Part shown: positions 18,501 to 26,814 of the stretch, piece after piece
How the letters are laid out: the number at the start of each line of letters is the position of its first letter
How positions within the stretch are numbered: position 1 is the stretch's first letter
NCBI GenBank assembly: GCA_022821385.1
Contig: JAJEDR010000023.1
Location: forward strand, 1 to 63,799
Origin: Rhodothermales bacterium
GTDB lineage: Bacteria; Bacteroidota; Rhodothermia; Rhodothermales; Bin80
Direction of reading: 5' to 3'
DNA: 63,799 bases
Made by a program: the position numbers and the translations under genes
The notes under the pieces: generated by a model
Databases searched by the model: none
Told to the model about the DNA's origin: nothing
The model's input: the letters and a program-made list of their open reading frames with translations, nothing else

Positions 18501-18680
18501 CAAGGGATCTCCATTGACATCGGTTACAGTGCCCGTGATGGTCACATCTGGTTGCAAACCAAATGAGCCCCACGAGCCGTGGGGCTCTCCCGCGCTGGGG
18601 GCCAACTGGGACTGGGCCAGCACTACACCCGGGCAGGCCAGCAGCAGCGCAACGATGAGGGTAGGCAGTCGCGTAAGCAT
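15531..18680 (-). CDS. SusC/RagA-family TonB-linked outer-membrane transporter
   Basis: A 1049-residue SusC homologue that imports glycan oligomers with its SusD partner immediately downstream. The signal peptide MLTRLPTLIVALLLACPG...VLAQ is nearly identical to that of the receptor at 9777. Residues about 48-120 are the CarboxypepD_reg-like domain (TITGTVTDVNGDPLGGA). The SusC signatures then follow: EEIIVTGYGTQLRKDVTGSI, the RPVASVEKALQGLVPG plug region, IRAIGS, WVIDGFP and DVLKDASATAIYGSRGANGV. The barrel closes with the aromatic-ended WTFGIHLTY. The duplicated signal peptide and leader show common descent of the 5' end with the other receptor, although the plug and barrel differ strongly. 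Confidence 0.97.
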   Translation of the reverse strand: MLTRLPTLIVALLLACPGVVLAQSQLAPSAGEPHGSWGSFGLQPDVTITGTVTDVNGDPLGGATVRVPESFIGTATDVDGNYELIVPDDATILVFSFVGFVTQEVAIEGRTVIDVMMEEDTAGLEEIIVTGYGTQLRKDVTGSIASVSAADLASRPVASVEKALQGLVPGINVADRSANPGDLAQISIRAIGSLSAGYEPLWVIDGFPTDQRNAQMLNPADIESIDVLKDASATAIYGSRGANGVIIVTTKSGHIGTAQINLAMNAGISNITQASRFKMLNAQEYVQFHTEQNGGTTPTWISSVWDGSTDTDWQDELYETAPFHSWSLSAHGGTEKVSYLLSSSYTQESGVIPGEGFNKIGARVKLDYRPSNRITFGLNVAPSVSKITKSSRPSEDGSDWRSAWAQAILLPPIIPVFDSDGEYAIGSYVPGNFPIGNPLQTVNQFKRTHDLFRMLGGVSMEVEAFPGITFKSVLSTNIGSDKNESLYDAPAGPPRFSYPSVSTLNVGQVWRRGWLNENTVNFRRQFRRDHFFDVLAGFTLQRDRVEFVSSNVAGLQIPGARILSIGDSETLTSNNGFGENALASILGRLNYSFKDRYLLTATVRRDGSSRFGANNRYQTFGSFALGWRLSEEDFVKELGFVNDAKLRVSYGSTGSNAIPDFIARPSLRPVNHSLGAAQLTGVAIGDPGNPGLTWETSEQLDIGLDLILFDGRYSVVLDYYNNVTTSLLLSRNIVASSGYGGFLTNIGSMRNDGIELSASVAVMETSDFDLVVGGNVTNNNQEILDLGGDEEIRNFFGALRRTVGGELQNIHVVEHVGIVREGETHPAQPGAEPGTMLYRDADGDGSISNFLGPDGVNLEGTNLDYIYGFYTDVRYKDFELNVRFNGQAGASVLDLYIIQIGAPFRRVNLSREFWYDGRYISESEPGDGKTPSASGFDTGIGAVSSLGIQDTDFLRLRNITLTYNLPQRLLQGIGVRGARGRIYTSMENVHMWTSFIGGNPEGRRNSAGGPSLFGGSRIPGVADGREIGLTSPPHLPLPRVWTFGIHLTY

Positions 18681-19383
18681 GATTCACCTTGTTCTGGTGG
18701 CAGGATCATCCGTGAGGCAGCATGTACGGCTTCGCGCCAGATGCATGCATCCTCACTGGGTCCCACTTCCTGCAAACTGGCCGACTGCCGATGCGACCAA
18801 TTTCAATATAAAACAATACCTAACAACAATTTTGAAGATTTTCTGATCTTTTTTTTGACGAGACGGCAAGTCTGATCACCTCGTGCACCGTGGATGTCAT
18901 CGTCGTTCCCATTCAGACTCCGCGCCTTCAATTGTATGGCAGTTCGGCATTCCGCGCTCTCCGGCGACAGAAAAAGCAATCCCTCACTGGATCTTCGCCG
19001 AACGCGAAGAAGATGACCACCAGAAACATTCAAACGAGGCGCCGCTTGCTGCCATCTGGCGGACCGCGCAAGCCACCCGGTTCCGTAATAGAAGCCCGAG
19101 CGATTATTGTGAAAAATTCACTGGGTCAATTCCCGTGGCCGCTGCACCATGCCGGGGAAGGCCATGATTGGATGCTGGAACTGCGATGGGTGCACTGTAA
19201 TCGCACTGGTCCTGCCTTGCCGATTGCCTAATCGTATTCCCGCGATTGCTCTGGCCCAGTTTCAGATGCGGGCTGAACACGAATGAAATCACCCCGCCGA
19301 CCGGCCTGGATTCGCTGCGTTCGCTGGCTCGTTTCCCGGCTGGCTCAAAGCCAACTGGTAGGTCAGCACTCTGAGATACTCCG
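18681..19383. other. Intergenic region upstream of SusC
   Basis: No gene is supported here. The 160 bases next to SusC are homologous to the leader of the receptor at 9777. They carry an AT-rich tract that may hold the promoter (18808-18836). The rest (about 18840-19383) shows only short shadow frames and no hairpin followed by a T-run that I would call a terminator for the GH116 gene. Confidence 0.6.
18808..18836 (-). promoter_or_regulatory. Weak putative promoter of SusC, paralogous to 12994-13022
   Basis: Aligning the two receptor leaders puts TTCAAA (18836-18831) at the place of TTGACA and TTTTAT (18813-18808) at the place of TAATAT, with the same 17-base spacer. An alternative -10, TTATAT, overlaps it. 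The hexamers are poor matches; the support comes from position and homology, not from the consensus. Confidence 0.3.
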
Positions 19384-21984
19384 CTACATTTCCTGCCGCT
19401 CCACAACGACCGTTGAGGCTTCTCCCTGCGAAAATGTTCGCCCGTCAATAAACTCCGCTTCCCCGTAGCCGTGCAGTACAAGCCGATTCAACTCAATGGA
19501 ACCATTGGCGGGATGTAATTCAACGGACATCTGTGATCCGCCGCCAGCAATAGTTACACTGCCGTACTGGTATCCGTTAGACCAGAAGTAGGTACCGGGC
19601 CTTGGATTGAACCCCATGCGATTTTCTACCGCCGAGTACTGAAAACCCGTGTAAGCCAGCAGCCCGGCCCACGCGGCCATAGCCCGTGAATATCGGTGGC
19701 CGTACTCACCTTCATTGAACGGATTGCGCTTGCGGCCATCATAGCGGTCCCGAATAGCCCGAAACACCTTCAGGCCCGCATCCTCCTGGCCTTCATAGAT
19801 CATGTGGGCCGCGGTACTGTACTCAAAGCCGGTCATGATTTCCGTGTAATATGGGAAGGGGAAATCCAGCAACTCTCCGCGCGGATAGCTGGCCATGAGT
19901 AAACCTGCCTCGCTGCCCAGGCCAAAGCTCCGAAAGGTGTTGAAGTGCTCGTTGAAGTTGTCAATGTAGTTGTACTTCATGATGCTGCGCAGCGTGGTCT
20001 GCACGTTGTCCCTGTTCAGGAGATACCCCAGGCCTGCTGTGTGCGCCAGGTATTGTCCGACCAGTTGGTCTACCAAGCACCCCTTGCCTAACTGTGCCAC
20101 GGTGCTGGTTCCTTCCGGTATGTGATGCTCGTAGTATTCACCGTTGAAGATGTTGTTATCTATCCAGGCACTGCCCTGCTCAAACAGCTCTCTGGTTTCC
20201 TGTGCAAAAGCATCATCTCCCAAGTACCGCGCCATTTCCTCTGAGGCCCGCAGTGCACCCAGATACCAGCCAGCCATCTGTGGATTCGGCCCCAGATAGT
20301 TGATGTCCATGGTGTTGTGCTGGCTACCTTCCATCACTCCATCCTTGTCCTGATCCCAAATACCCGTCCAGGCAAAACTCATGGACTTACGGATGTTGGG
20401 CCACATCCGGCGGAGCATCTCATCATCCCCTGACAGCTGCCAGTCGCGATATACCTTGATCAGCGTTCCCATCTGCCCGTCGGCCGCCCAGCGTTGGAAG
20501 CTCCGGGCCCGAAGTTCAATGGGAAGTCCGACGCGATGACTCATGGCTCCATCGTCGTTGACTGAATGCACGAATTCCACCTCCCGGAACCACTTGGACA
20601 GATCCCCGAACAAAAATGGGACGGTAGACTCGTAATTCCACACGTGAAAGCATGTGCCGAACCCCCATCCAGAACTGCGGGATGCTCCGATCTTCGTTCC
20701 GTTGATGCTCCCGGTTCCCTCAAAGCCGTACGGAAGTCCATCGGCAGTTCTGAAAACCGTCTGGCTCCGCAGGTGGTTGAGATTAAAGAGTCCCGCCTCT
20801 TTGAGTACCTCTGGAGCATCGCTGTCTACCAGCATACGTACAAAACTTACAGTTTCCGCCTCCAGGTTGTCCAGTGCCGAGGCGGTGCGCACGGCGACAT
20901 CCCAGGCGTCTTCATACAGCGTCGTGTAGTAATTACCAACGATTTCGGGACCGCCAAATTCTCCGGCGTGATGAACCCCATGATCCCATGCACGCCGATT
21001 CGGGAAATGCCAGGTCAGCATGAATGCGATTGCACGTGTCTCGCCTGGCGCGAGCTCAACTTTAGCGGCAAGGGTCGCCGGCGGGGTCTGAATGACATGG
21101 GCGGTGTCGGGATGATCGGTAAGCTCACCATCTTCAATAAAATCATCCCAGAATTCGCGGAACGTCCAGTTCCAGGCCAATGGATCCCAAGAGGTACGGT
21201 AAGTGACCGGACTGGCCGTGGTCGCCAGAGCCATGGTGCCCCAGTTTACATCCAAAGAATCAACACCGTCCGATGTCATGTAAACGCCTCGGATGCCCCC
21301 ATCTGTACGAAACGAGTTCACATTCCTGTCCGGTGCACCGGTCCAGCCATCCGCTCCAATGTAATTGGGTACCATGCCGACCACGGCCGCCTCCACCGAA
21401 TCCTGGGTCGGATTGGCTAGCACATAACGAAGAACCGCCACAGGAATACCACTTTGCTCGGCATCGCCAACAAGTAGCGGATTGAATGCTTCTAGGCGTA
21501 CTTCCAGTGGTACGTTTTTATGCTCAAACGACACCTGTGCCAACGGGTAGGCGGCCTCAAATGTCGTGGACTCAAAACGAGGGAAACCCGAATTGACGGC
21601 ATCCGCACCCCAGTCACCGCTGTGCTCCTTTGGTGATACGGGACCCTCCAGCACGCGAACCTGACCCGGGGTGTCCGGTGTCCGATAATAGAGTGCAAAG
21701 AACGGCCCGTTTGCAATGGTTGGCTGGACGAGCTTAAAGGCCGGCAGGTAGCCCAGCGCTCCGCGATTCATGATTTCCCAGTCCCGCAGGTCTCCGCGCC
21801 CTCCGAGGGATACCGTCCCGGTCCCAATACCCCCCAGTGGCATCGCAACTTCGTCCAGATAGGCCCCCGAATATGTCTTCAGCACTGGCCAGCCGGTCTG
21901 AGCATCCGGCCGAGAGCAGGCGGCTACGGCTACCAGCAGGAAAAGAGCAATCCAAGGTGCAGGCTTTATCGTTGTAAAAGGCAT
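19384..21984 (-). CDS. GH116-like glycosidase (GBA2/DUF608 family) lipoprotein
   Basis: An 866-residue protein with lipobox VAVAAC (Cys23) after a short hydrophobic signal, so it should be a membrane-anchored periplasmic or surface enzyme. The early segment [20 protein letters not shown] is the hallmark N-terminus of the GBA2-type non-lysosomal glucosylceramidase/GH116 group. An N-terminal beta domain (to about 390) precedes an (alpha/alpha)6 catalytic domain with [38 protein letters not shown] and [15 protein letters not shown]. Characterised members hydrolyse beta-glucosides, beta-xylosides or related linkages; the specificity here is unknown. It is the first gene of the minus-strand locus. 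A broken copy of its 3' end lies at 13521-13841. Confidence 0.85.
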   Translation of the reverse strand: MPFTTIKPAPWIALFLLVAVAACSRPDAQTGWPVLKTYSGAYLDEVAMPLGGIGTGTVSLGGRGDLRDWEIMNRGALGYLPAFKLVQPTIANGPFFALYYRTPDTPGQVRVLEGPVSPKEHSGDWGADAVNSGFPRFESTTFEAAYPLAQVSFEHKNVPLEVRLEAFNPLLVGDAEQSGIPVAVLRYVLANPTQDSVEAAVVGMVPNYIGADGWTGAPDRNVNSFRTDGGIRGVYMTSDGVDSLDVNWGTMALATTASPVTYRTSWDPLAWNWTFREFWDDFIEDGELTDHPDTAHVIQTPPATLAAKVELAPGETRAIAFMLTWHFPNRRAWDHGVHHAGEFGGPEIVGNYYTTLYEDAWDVAVRTASALDNLEAETVSFVRMLVDSDAPEVLKEAGLFNLNHLRSQTVFRTADGLPYGFEGTGSINGTKIGASRSSGWGFGTCFHVWNYESTVPFLFGDLSKWFREVEFVHSVNDDGAMSHRVGLPIELRARSFQRWAADGQMGTLIKVYRDWQLSGDDEMLRRMWPNIRKSMSFAWTGIWDQDKDGVMEGSQHNTMDINYLGPNPQMAGWYLGALRASEEMARYLGDDAFAQETRELFEQGSAWIDNNIFNGEYYEHHIPEGTSTVAQLGKGCLVDQLVGQYLAHTAGLGYLLNRDNVQTTLRSIMKYNYIDNFNEHFNTFRSFGLGSEAGLLMASYPRGELLDFPFPYYTEIMTGFEYSTAAHMIYEGQEDAGLKVFRAIRDRYDGRKRNPFNEGEYGHRYSRAMAAWAGLLAYTGFQYSAVENRMGFNPRPGTYFWSNGYQYGSVTIAGGGSQMSVELHPANGSIELNRLVLHGYGEAEFIDGRTFSQGEASTVVVERQEM

Positions 21985-22703
21985 AGCGATGAAAATGTGC
22001 TGGTATATTCAAATGCCGGGATCCAAGTTACGCGCGGGACTCAGAGTCAAAATATCGCAGGGGTCTGCGATAATTGCAAAGGCGGTGAGTATCGGTACGA
22101 ATGTCCCATGCAATATAATGTATCCGTGATCATGAATTTTTGCACGTTTTTCCCCGGTTGGGGACAAAGATGAACGCCTGGAGCAAGAGATCAATATTGG
22201 TAAACGGATCATGATAGCCACTGAGTAAAATAGCGTGCCGATACGATGTAGAAGTCAATGAAGCGCGTGACGAAGGACAGGCGGGTATGATCCTGGGCGA
22301 GCATTTAATCCCGGCGAATACCCATGACAGCAAGGACTTAGTGCCCCATATCAATAGGATGTGAAAAAAGCACAGCCAAGCGGTATTTGCGGAGAAGAAG
22401 TAAAAATGCAAAGAGAGCGAAGGATATTTTAGCCGCTTATGGTAGCTGTTCACGGCGCAATCCTATGGAATCGTTTCGAGTTGTGCGCGACCGCCTCCAG
22501 TAGATACCCTGCATCTGCCTTCTGAAATCCATTCAATCGCGTACCCCCCTGAAGAGCTTTCATGCTGTGGTAACGGCGGAATCGCGTCTAAAATCTTTGC
22601 AGAAATCAATATTGACCCTTGTAGTAATTTCGTCCGAGATCTTAAGCGCCTTTTTTCGACAGTCTCATACTATATTTCCAGACCCAAAATCTCTCAAAAC
22701 GTT
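21985..22703. other. Divergent intergenic region, 719 bases
   Basis: This separates the minus-strand glycan locus from the plus-strand SbcD/YhaN pair and must hold both promoters. The short open frames on both strands have no family features, signal peptide or good start context. I see no clear promoter hexamers, operator palindrome or RNA gene. Confidence 0.5.
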
Positions 22704-23966
22704 TTGATCAAGTTATTATGCCTCGGAGATGCACACCTAGGGCGGTATCCGTCCAGGGTTCCTTCTGGTGATAAATCTCTTTCGGTGCGTGCGGTCTGGG
22801 AGCGGGCGGTTTCAACTGCCATTGAAGAACGGGTTGATGCCGTAATTCTTACCGGGGATTTGGCCGACAACAAGAATGCATATTTCGAAGCTTATGGGGC
22901 CCTTCGAAGGGGAATTACCCAACTTAATCAAGAACGTATCTCTGTCGTAGCCATTGCCGGAAATCACGATTATGACGTCTTTCCTCAACTTGCAGAATCA
23001 ATGCCTGAGGATAATTTCATATTTCTTGGGCGTGACGGCACTTGGGATGAAACGGTATTGAGGACGCATTCTGGCCGAAGCCTACGATGTGTAGGATGGT
23101 CATTTCCAAGCTCCCACTATGATCGTTCGCCCTTGGATTCGCTTGGTCTCAATCAAAGCAAAGACTTCACGATTGGTATTGTACATGGAGATCTAGATAC
23201 GCAAAGCAAATACGCCCCACTTACCACACAGAATCTGATCAATCAACCGGTGAATCTATGGCTGCTCGGGCATGTACATGCCCCCAAGCTTCATGATGAC
23301 CACCAAATCCCCATACTCTATCCCGGATCACCTCAACCCCTGGACCCGGGAGAACCCGGTGTTCATGGACCCTGGATGATTACAGTCAGCCAGGACAATC
23401 AAATTAGAGCTGTACAGCTGCCATTTGCTTCCGTGCGGTATGAAACCATTCCGGTTGACGTATCTGCTGCAGCACAAATCAGCGAAGTAAAAATCTTGGT
23501 CGCTGAACAGCTTGAGGAATGCGGCAGTGAATTGATCAATAGCCATCCGAATCTTCAATACCTATCGTGCCGCCCTGTTCTAAAAGGACAAACACGGCTT
23601 CACCGCACGCTTTCAATCGAGGGACTACCTGATGTTGATGATCTTGACGTCCAAGTGAACGAATGCAGCATCACTGTCGATAAAGTATATGTTGAGACCT
23701 CGCCAACCCGAGACCTAGAAGAGATCGCACAACTCAATAACGCTCCACCGGGTATTCTTGCGCGGTGGATCCTGGATCTCAAGAGTGGTGGAGATCACGC
23801 ATTGCTTGATACTGCTCGTAAATCTGCTGCCTCGGTATACAAGAGTGCTGGATTTAAGAGTCTGGGTGAACAGGAGCCCGATACAGCAACACTCTCCAAA
23901 TTGGTGATTCAGCAGAGTATGCTTCTTCTTGACGAACTTCTCGCACAGAAAGAGGAAAATGGCTGA
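22704..23966 (+). CDS. SbcD/YhaO-type metallophosphoesterase (Mre11-like nuclease)
   Basis: A 420-residue calcineurin-like phosphoesterase, the nuclease half of an Mre11-Rad50-like pair. The motifs are in order: GDAHLGR (residues 8-14), ILTGDLADNKN, AIAGNHDYD and LLGHVHAP. These give the D-x-H, GD, GNHD and GHxH metal ligands. The C-terminal third (about 240-420) would be the capping and ATPase-binding part. The start is a TTG; no upstream ATG fits the conserved MIKLLCLGD opening. Its stop overlaps the start of the next gene by 8 bases, so the pair is cotranslated. It probably acts in processing of DNA ends or blocked forks. Confidence 0.88.
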   Translation: MIKLLCLGDAHLGRYPSRVPSGDKSLSVRAVWERAVSTAIEERVDAVILTGDLADNKNAYFEAYGALRRGITQLNQERISVVAIAGNHDYDVFPQLAESMPEDNFIFLGRDGTWDETVLRTHSGRSLRCVGWSFPSSHYDRSPLDSLGLNQSKDFTIGIVHGDLDTQSKYAPLTTQNLINQPVNLWLLGHVHAPKLHDDHQIPILYPGSPQPLDPGEPGVHGPWMITVSQDNQIRAVQLPFASVRYETIPVDVSAAAQISEVKILVAEQLEECGSELINSHPNLQYLSCRPVLKGQTRLHRTLSIEGLPDVDDLDVQVNECSITVDKVYVETSPTRDLEEIAQLNNAPPGILARWILDLKSGGDHALLDTARKSAASVYKSAGFKSLGEQEPDTATLSKLVIQQSMLLLDELLAQKEENG

Positions 23967-26721
23967 GTCACTGCTCTTCAAGGAGGTCCGGATTGATCGG
24001 ATGTATGGATTACACTTTGACCTATATCTCTCAGGACTGTCCCCAAACCTCAATATCATATTTGGCCCAAATGGATCGGGGAAGACCACCATCGCCAATG
24101 CACTAAATGGCCTGCTTCTGCCAAGTGCCGCGCGTGCGGTGAAACTATACGGGCAAGCAAATCTGGGTTTTGGCAATCAGATACTCTCTTTGGACGCGAA
24201 AGGGACGCGTACGAAGTGTCGAATCAATGCGAGAACGGTCGATCACAGCCAGTTCTCGCAGTTCCTGCGACCCAAAAGCTATCACTTATCCTTACAGGAA
24301 CTGCTCCCCGAAAAAAATGATGATAACGAACTTGCCCGGGAAATTATCAAGCAAGCCAATGGTGGGTTTGACATTGTAGCTGCGGGCAGGACGCTTGGTT
24401 TTAAACTCCAGAGAAGCTACGGCCAAACAAATGAAACCAAAGAGTTTGAAGCGATCAACAAAAAACTGCAATCCGTTATTCAAGAACAAAGCAGTCTTCA
24501 GCAGCAGAAGAATCACCGTGCAAACCTCAGGCAGAAACTTGACCTAAGCCTGGAAGCCGGCCGTCGCGCAGAACTGATCGGAAAAATAATACGGTGGCGC
24601 AACGCTGAAGCCGAATACCAAAAAGCCCACGCCGTCGCAGAATCCTACCCTCGTGTTATCCGATCCAGTCAAAGCCTAGCTAATGCTGTAATGAACGCGC
24701 AGGAGCTAGCCAAGACAATTGACCGCCTGGAAAGAGAGGCGGATGAAGGGCGCCGAACTATTGAACGCGTACAAAAAAATCTAGAAGAAAACCACCTCTC
24801 ACCGAATGGTCTCGAACCGGGTGCACTGCAGCTGCTGATTGCCCAAGTTCGTGATTTTTCCGAAAAACACCGGAAGCTTGAAGAACTGAATGAAACGCAC
24901 CAGGCCGCTGAAAAACAGGCCCTGAATGCTTGGAGAAGGTTGAACGGTCTCTTGCCGAAAGGATGGCAACCGACATTTACGCGCGAAGATCTCTTAAGGC
25001 TGCAAGGCTATGCGAAGAACTTTGCTTCGCATACCCAGGAGAAAAAAGCACTGGAAGAATTAAAGATCCTGCTTGGAGTCGATAAGGCCAATAATGGCAA
25101 TGCTGAAAGCAACAAACTTCGTGATGCTCAACGGGATATTTTACAATGGATCCTGGCCCTGAGAGATGAGACGCCCCAACAAAAGAGGACGCGAAATATT
25201 CTCCTGACTACGGCTATTGTTTCCGCAGCTATGGCCCTGTGGTTCGGGATTGCGATCCATCCCAGCGGATATCTAGGGCTGGTTATCAGCCTGCTGATTG
25301 GATGGACATATATCCTTCTACGATCGGGATATCGACCACAAATATCCCCTTCGCAAAAAGACAGTATTAAGCGCCTCCTTCCCGAATTGCCCGAAAATCC
25401 AGAGCCGGACGCCCTGCAATCGGGGCTTGATCAACTGACCGAGGAACGCTCCCATGCGCAGTTAGACTCGCTCAAAAGGAACGAATCCCATCGGATAGAG
25501 CGATCCCTTGAGAGTGTGTCCGGGCAACAATCCAAATTGGAAGAACAGAAAGAAGAACTAATAAGGACAATTAATCTTGACCCGCCAAACGATATTACAT
25601 CCCTGATTGAACTTGTTGGCAGCATCCTGAACTGGCAGGAGCTAGATGATAAAGCAAAAGAGCTGGCAAACAGATGCGAACAAGTATCTGCAACCTACCG
25701 CACCCTTTTGGAAACTGTAGGCAGCACCTTTGAGCAGTACGGATACGAAAAACCAGCAAATCCACATGATGCCGAGCGATTCCTTGATATCGTTAGAAAT
25801 GACGATGATGCGGCCAAACGCGATCATACCAGACTGAAACAGGAAAAAAGAGGGGTGGAAACAACGCAACGCAACCTTGAAGAACAAGTATCCCAGCATG
25901 CAAATCTATTCAAGGACTTGGAGCTTGAAATAGGGGATTTATCCGGTCTGGCGGCCTGCGCAAGGCAATATGCCGAATGGGAAAGAGCTAATTCCCATAG
26001 GAATAACCTAAAGGTCCGAGCGAACACATTGCGCCCTTCACCAGAGGATCTGCGCGAAAATGAATCACTCGTGGAACTCGAAAATATTGAGGATGAACTG
26101 GCGGCTGCACAGAGTCAGTCTGCAGAAGCGAGTGGTTTACAAGAGCGTCTCACCAGGCTCGACTTGGAGATCGGGCGTACCGAAGAGGGACGTTCACTGG
26201 AAGATGCTTTAGCAGAAAAAGAGAACAAGCGCTTAGAGCTTGAGAACGTACGAAGCGAAAAAGCGGCAAAGGCTGTTGGCCAGGCCATACTGGATACCCT
26301 CCGCGACAGTGCGATAAAGAATGCCCCTCCGGTATTTCAGCGCGCACAAGAGAATTTTGAACGGGTTACCGGCAACCGCTATACCCTCCGCATCCCCGAA
26401 GACAATACCTTCGGAGCGAGGGATAACCAACTTGAGCGAGACTTTGACCTAACCAAGTTATCCAGCGCTACGAGAGTGCAACTACTCCTGTCTGTGCGCC
26501 TCGCATTCGTAGAGACTCAGGAAACCAGTTACCGGTTACCACTCACCTTGGACGAAACATTGGCCAATAGCGACGATCCGCGTGCGCAGGCTATCATCAA
26601 GACCATGTCAACTCTGGCGGCCAACCGCCAGATTTTCTACTTCACGGCCCAGGAAGATGAAGTGAATAAGTGGAAAGATTACGTCCCTGCTAAGCTGTTG
26701 CATGTACACCGTATTGGTTAG
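23959..26721 (+). CDS. YhaN/SbcC-like ATPase with coiled coils and central membrane hairpin
   Basis: A 920-residue SMC/Rad50-like ATPase, partner of the preceding nuclease. The ATG at 23959 follows AGAGGAAA and is preferred over an upstream in-frame start. Walker A GPNGSGKT is at 36-43, and the C-terminal lobe has the SSATRVQLLLSVRLA signature region and LPLTLDETLANSDD (Walker B/D-loop). Between them lie long charged coiled coils. Instead of a CxxC zinc hook there is a hydrophobic pair of segments at about 413-457 (VSAAMALWFGIAI and LGLVISLLIGWTYILL). This places it in the YhaN (AAA_27) group rather than classical SbcC and suggests a membrane-tethered complex. Confidence 0.85.
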   Translation: MAESLLFKEVRIDRMYGLHFDLYLSGLSPNLNIIFGPNGSGKTTIANALNGLLLPSAARAVKLYGQANLGFGNQILSLDAKGTRTKCRINARTVDHSQFSQFLRPKSYHLSLQELLPEKNDDNELAREIIKQANGGFDIVAAGRTLGFKLQRSYGQTNETKEFEAINKKLQSVIQEQSSLQQQKNHRANLRQKLDLSLEAGRRAELIGKIIRWRNAEAEYQKAHAVAESYPRVIRSSQSLANAVMNAQELAKTIDRLEREADEGRRTIERVQKNLEENHLSPNGLEPGALQLLIAQVRDFSEKHRKLEELNETHQAAEKQALNAWRRLNGLLPKGWQPTFTREDLLRLQGYAKNFASHTQEKKALEELKILLGVDKANNGNAESNKLRDAQRDILQWILALRDETPQQKRTRNILLTTAIVSAAMALWFGIAIHPSGYLGLVISLLIGWTYILLRSGYRPQISPSQKDSIKRLLPELPENPEPDALQSGLDQLTEERSHAQLDSLKRNESHRIERSLESVSGQQSKLEEQKEELIRTINLDPPNDITSLIELVGSILNWQELDDKAKELANRCEQVSATYRTLLETVGSTFEQYGYEKPANPHDAERFLDIVRNDDDAAKRDHTRLKQEKRGVETTQRNLEEQVSQHANLFKDLELEIGDLSGLAACARQYAEWERANSHRNNLKVRANTLRPSPEDLRENESLVELENIEDELAAAQSQSAEASGLQERLTRLDLEIGRTEEGRSLEDALAEKENKRLELENVRSEKAAKAVGQAILDTLRDSAIKNAPPVFQRAQENFERVTGNRYTLRIPEDNTFGARDNQLERDFDLTKLSSATRVQLLLSVRLAFVETQETSYRLPLTLDETLANSDDPRAQAIIKTMSTLAANRQIFYFTAQEDEVNKWKDYVPAKLLHVHRIG

Positions 26722-26814
26722 TCCGTATCTTCTCCATCAGGAACTGCCAAAGAACAAATCCCGAGTTTGGTGTTGGAAATATAGAGGCCACTGCTATTTG
26801 CATGAGTGACTAAA

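Noticed and set aside
20566-21420. 284-residue plus-strand ORF
   Set aside because: Antisense shadow of the GH116-like gene; no family features.
22130-22453. 107-residue minus-strand ORF between GH116 and SbcD genes
   Set aside because: Mixed low-complexity sequence without motif, start signal or neighbour logic.
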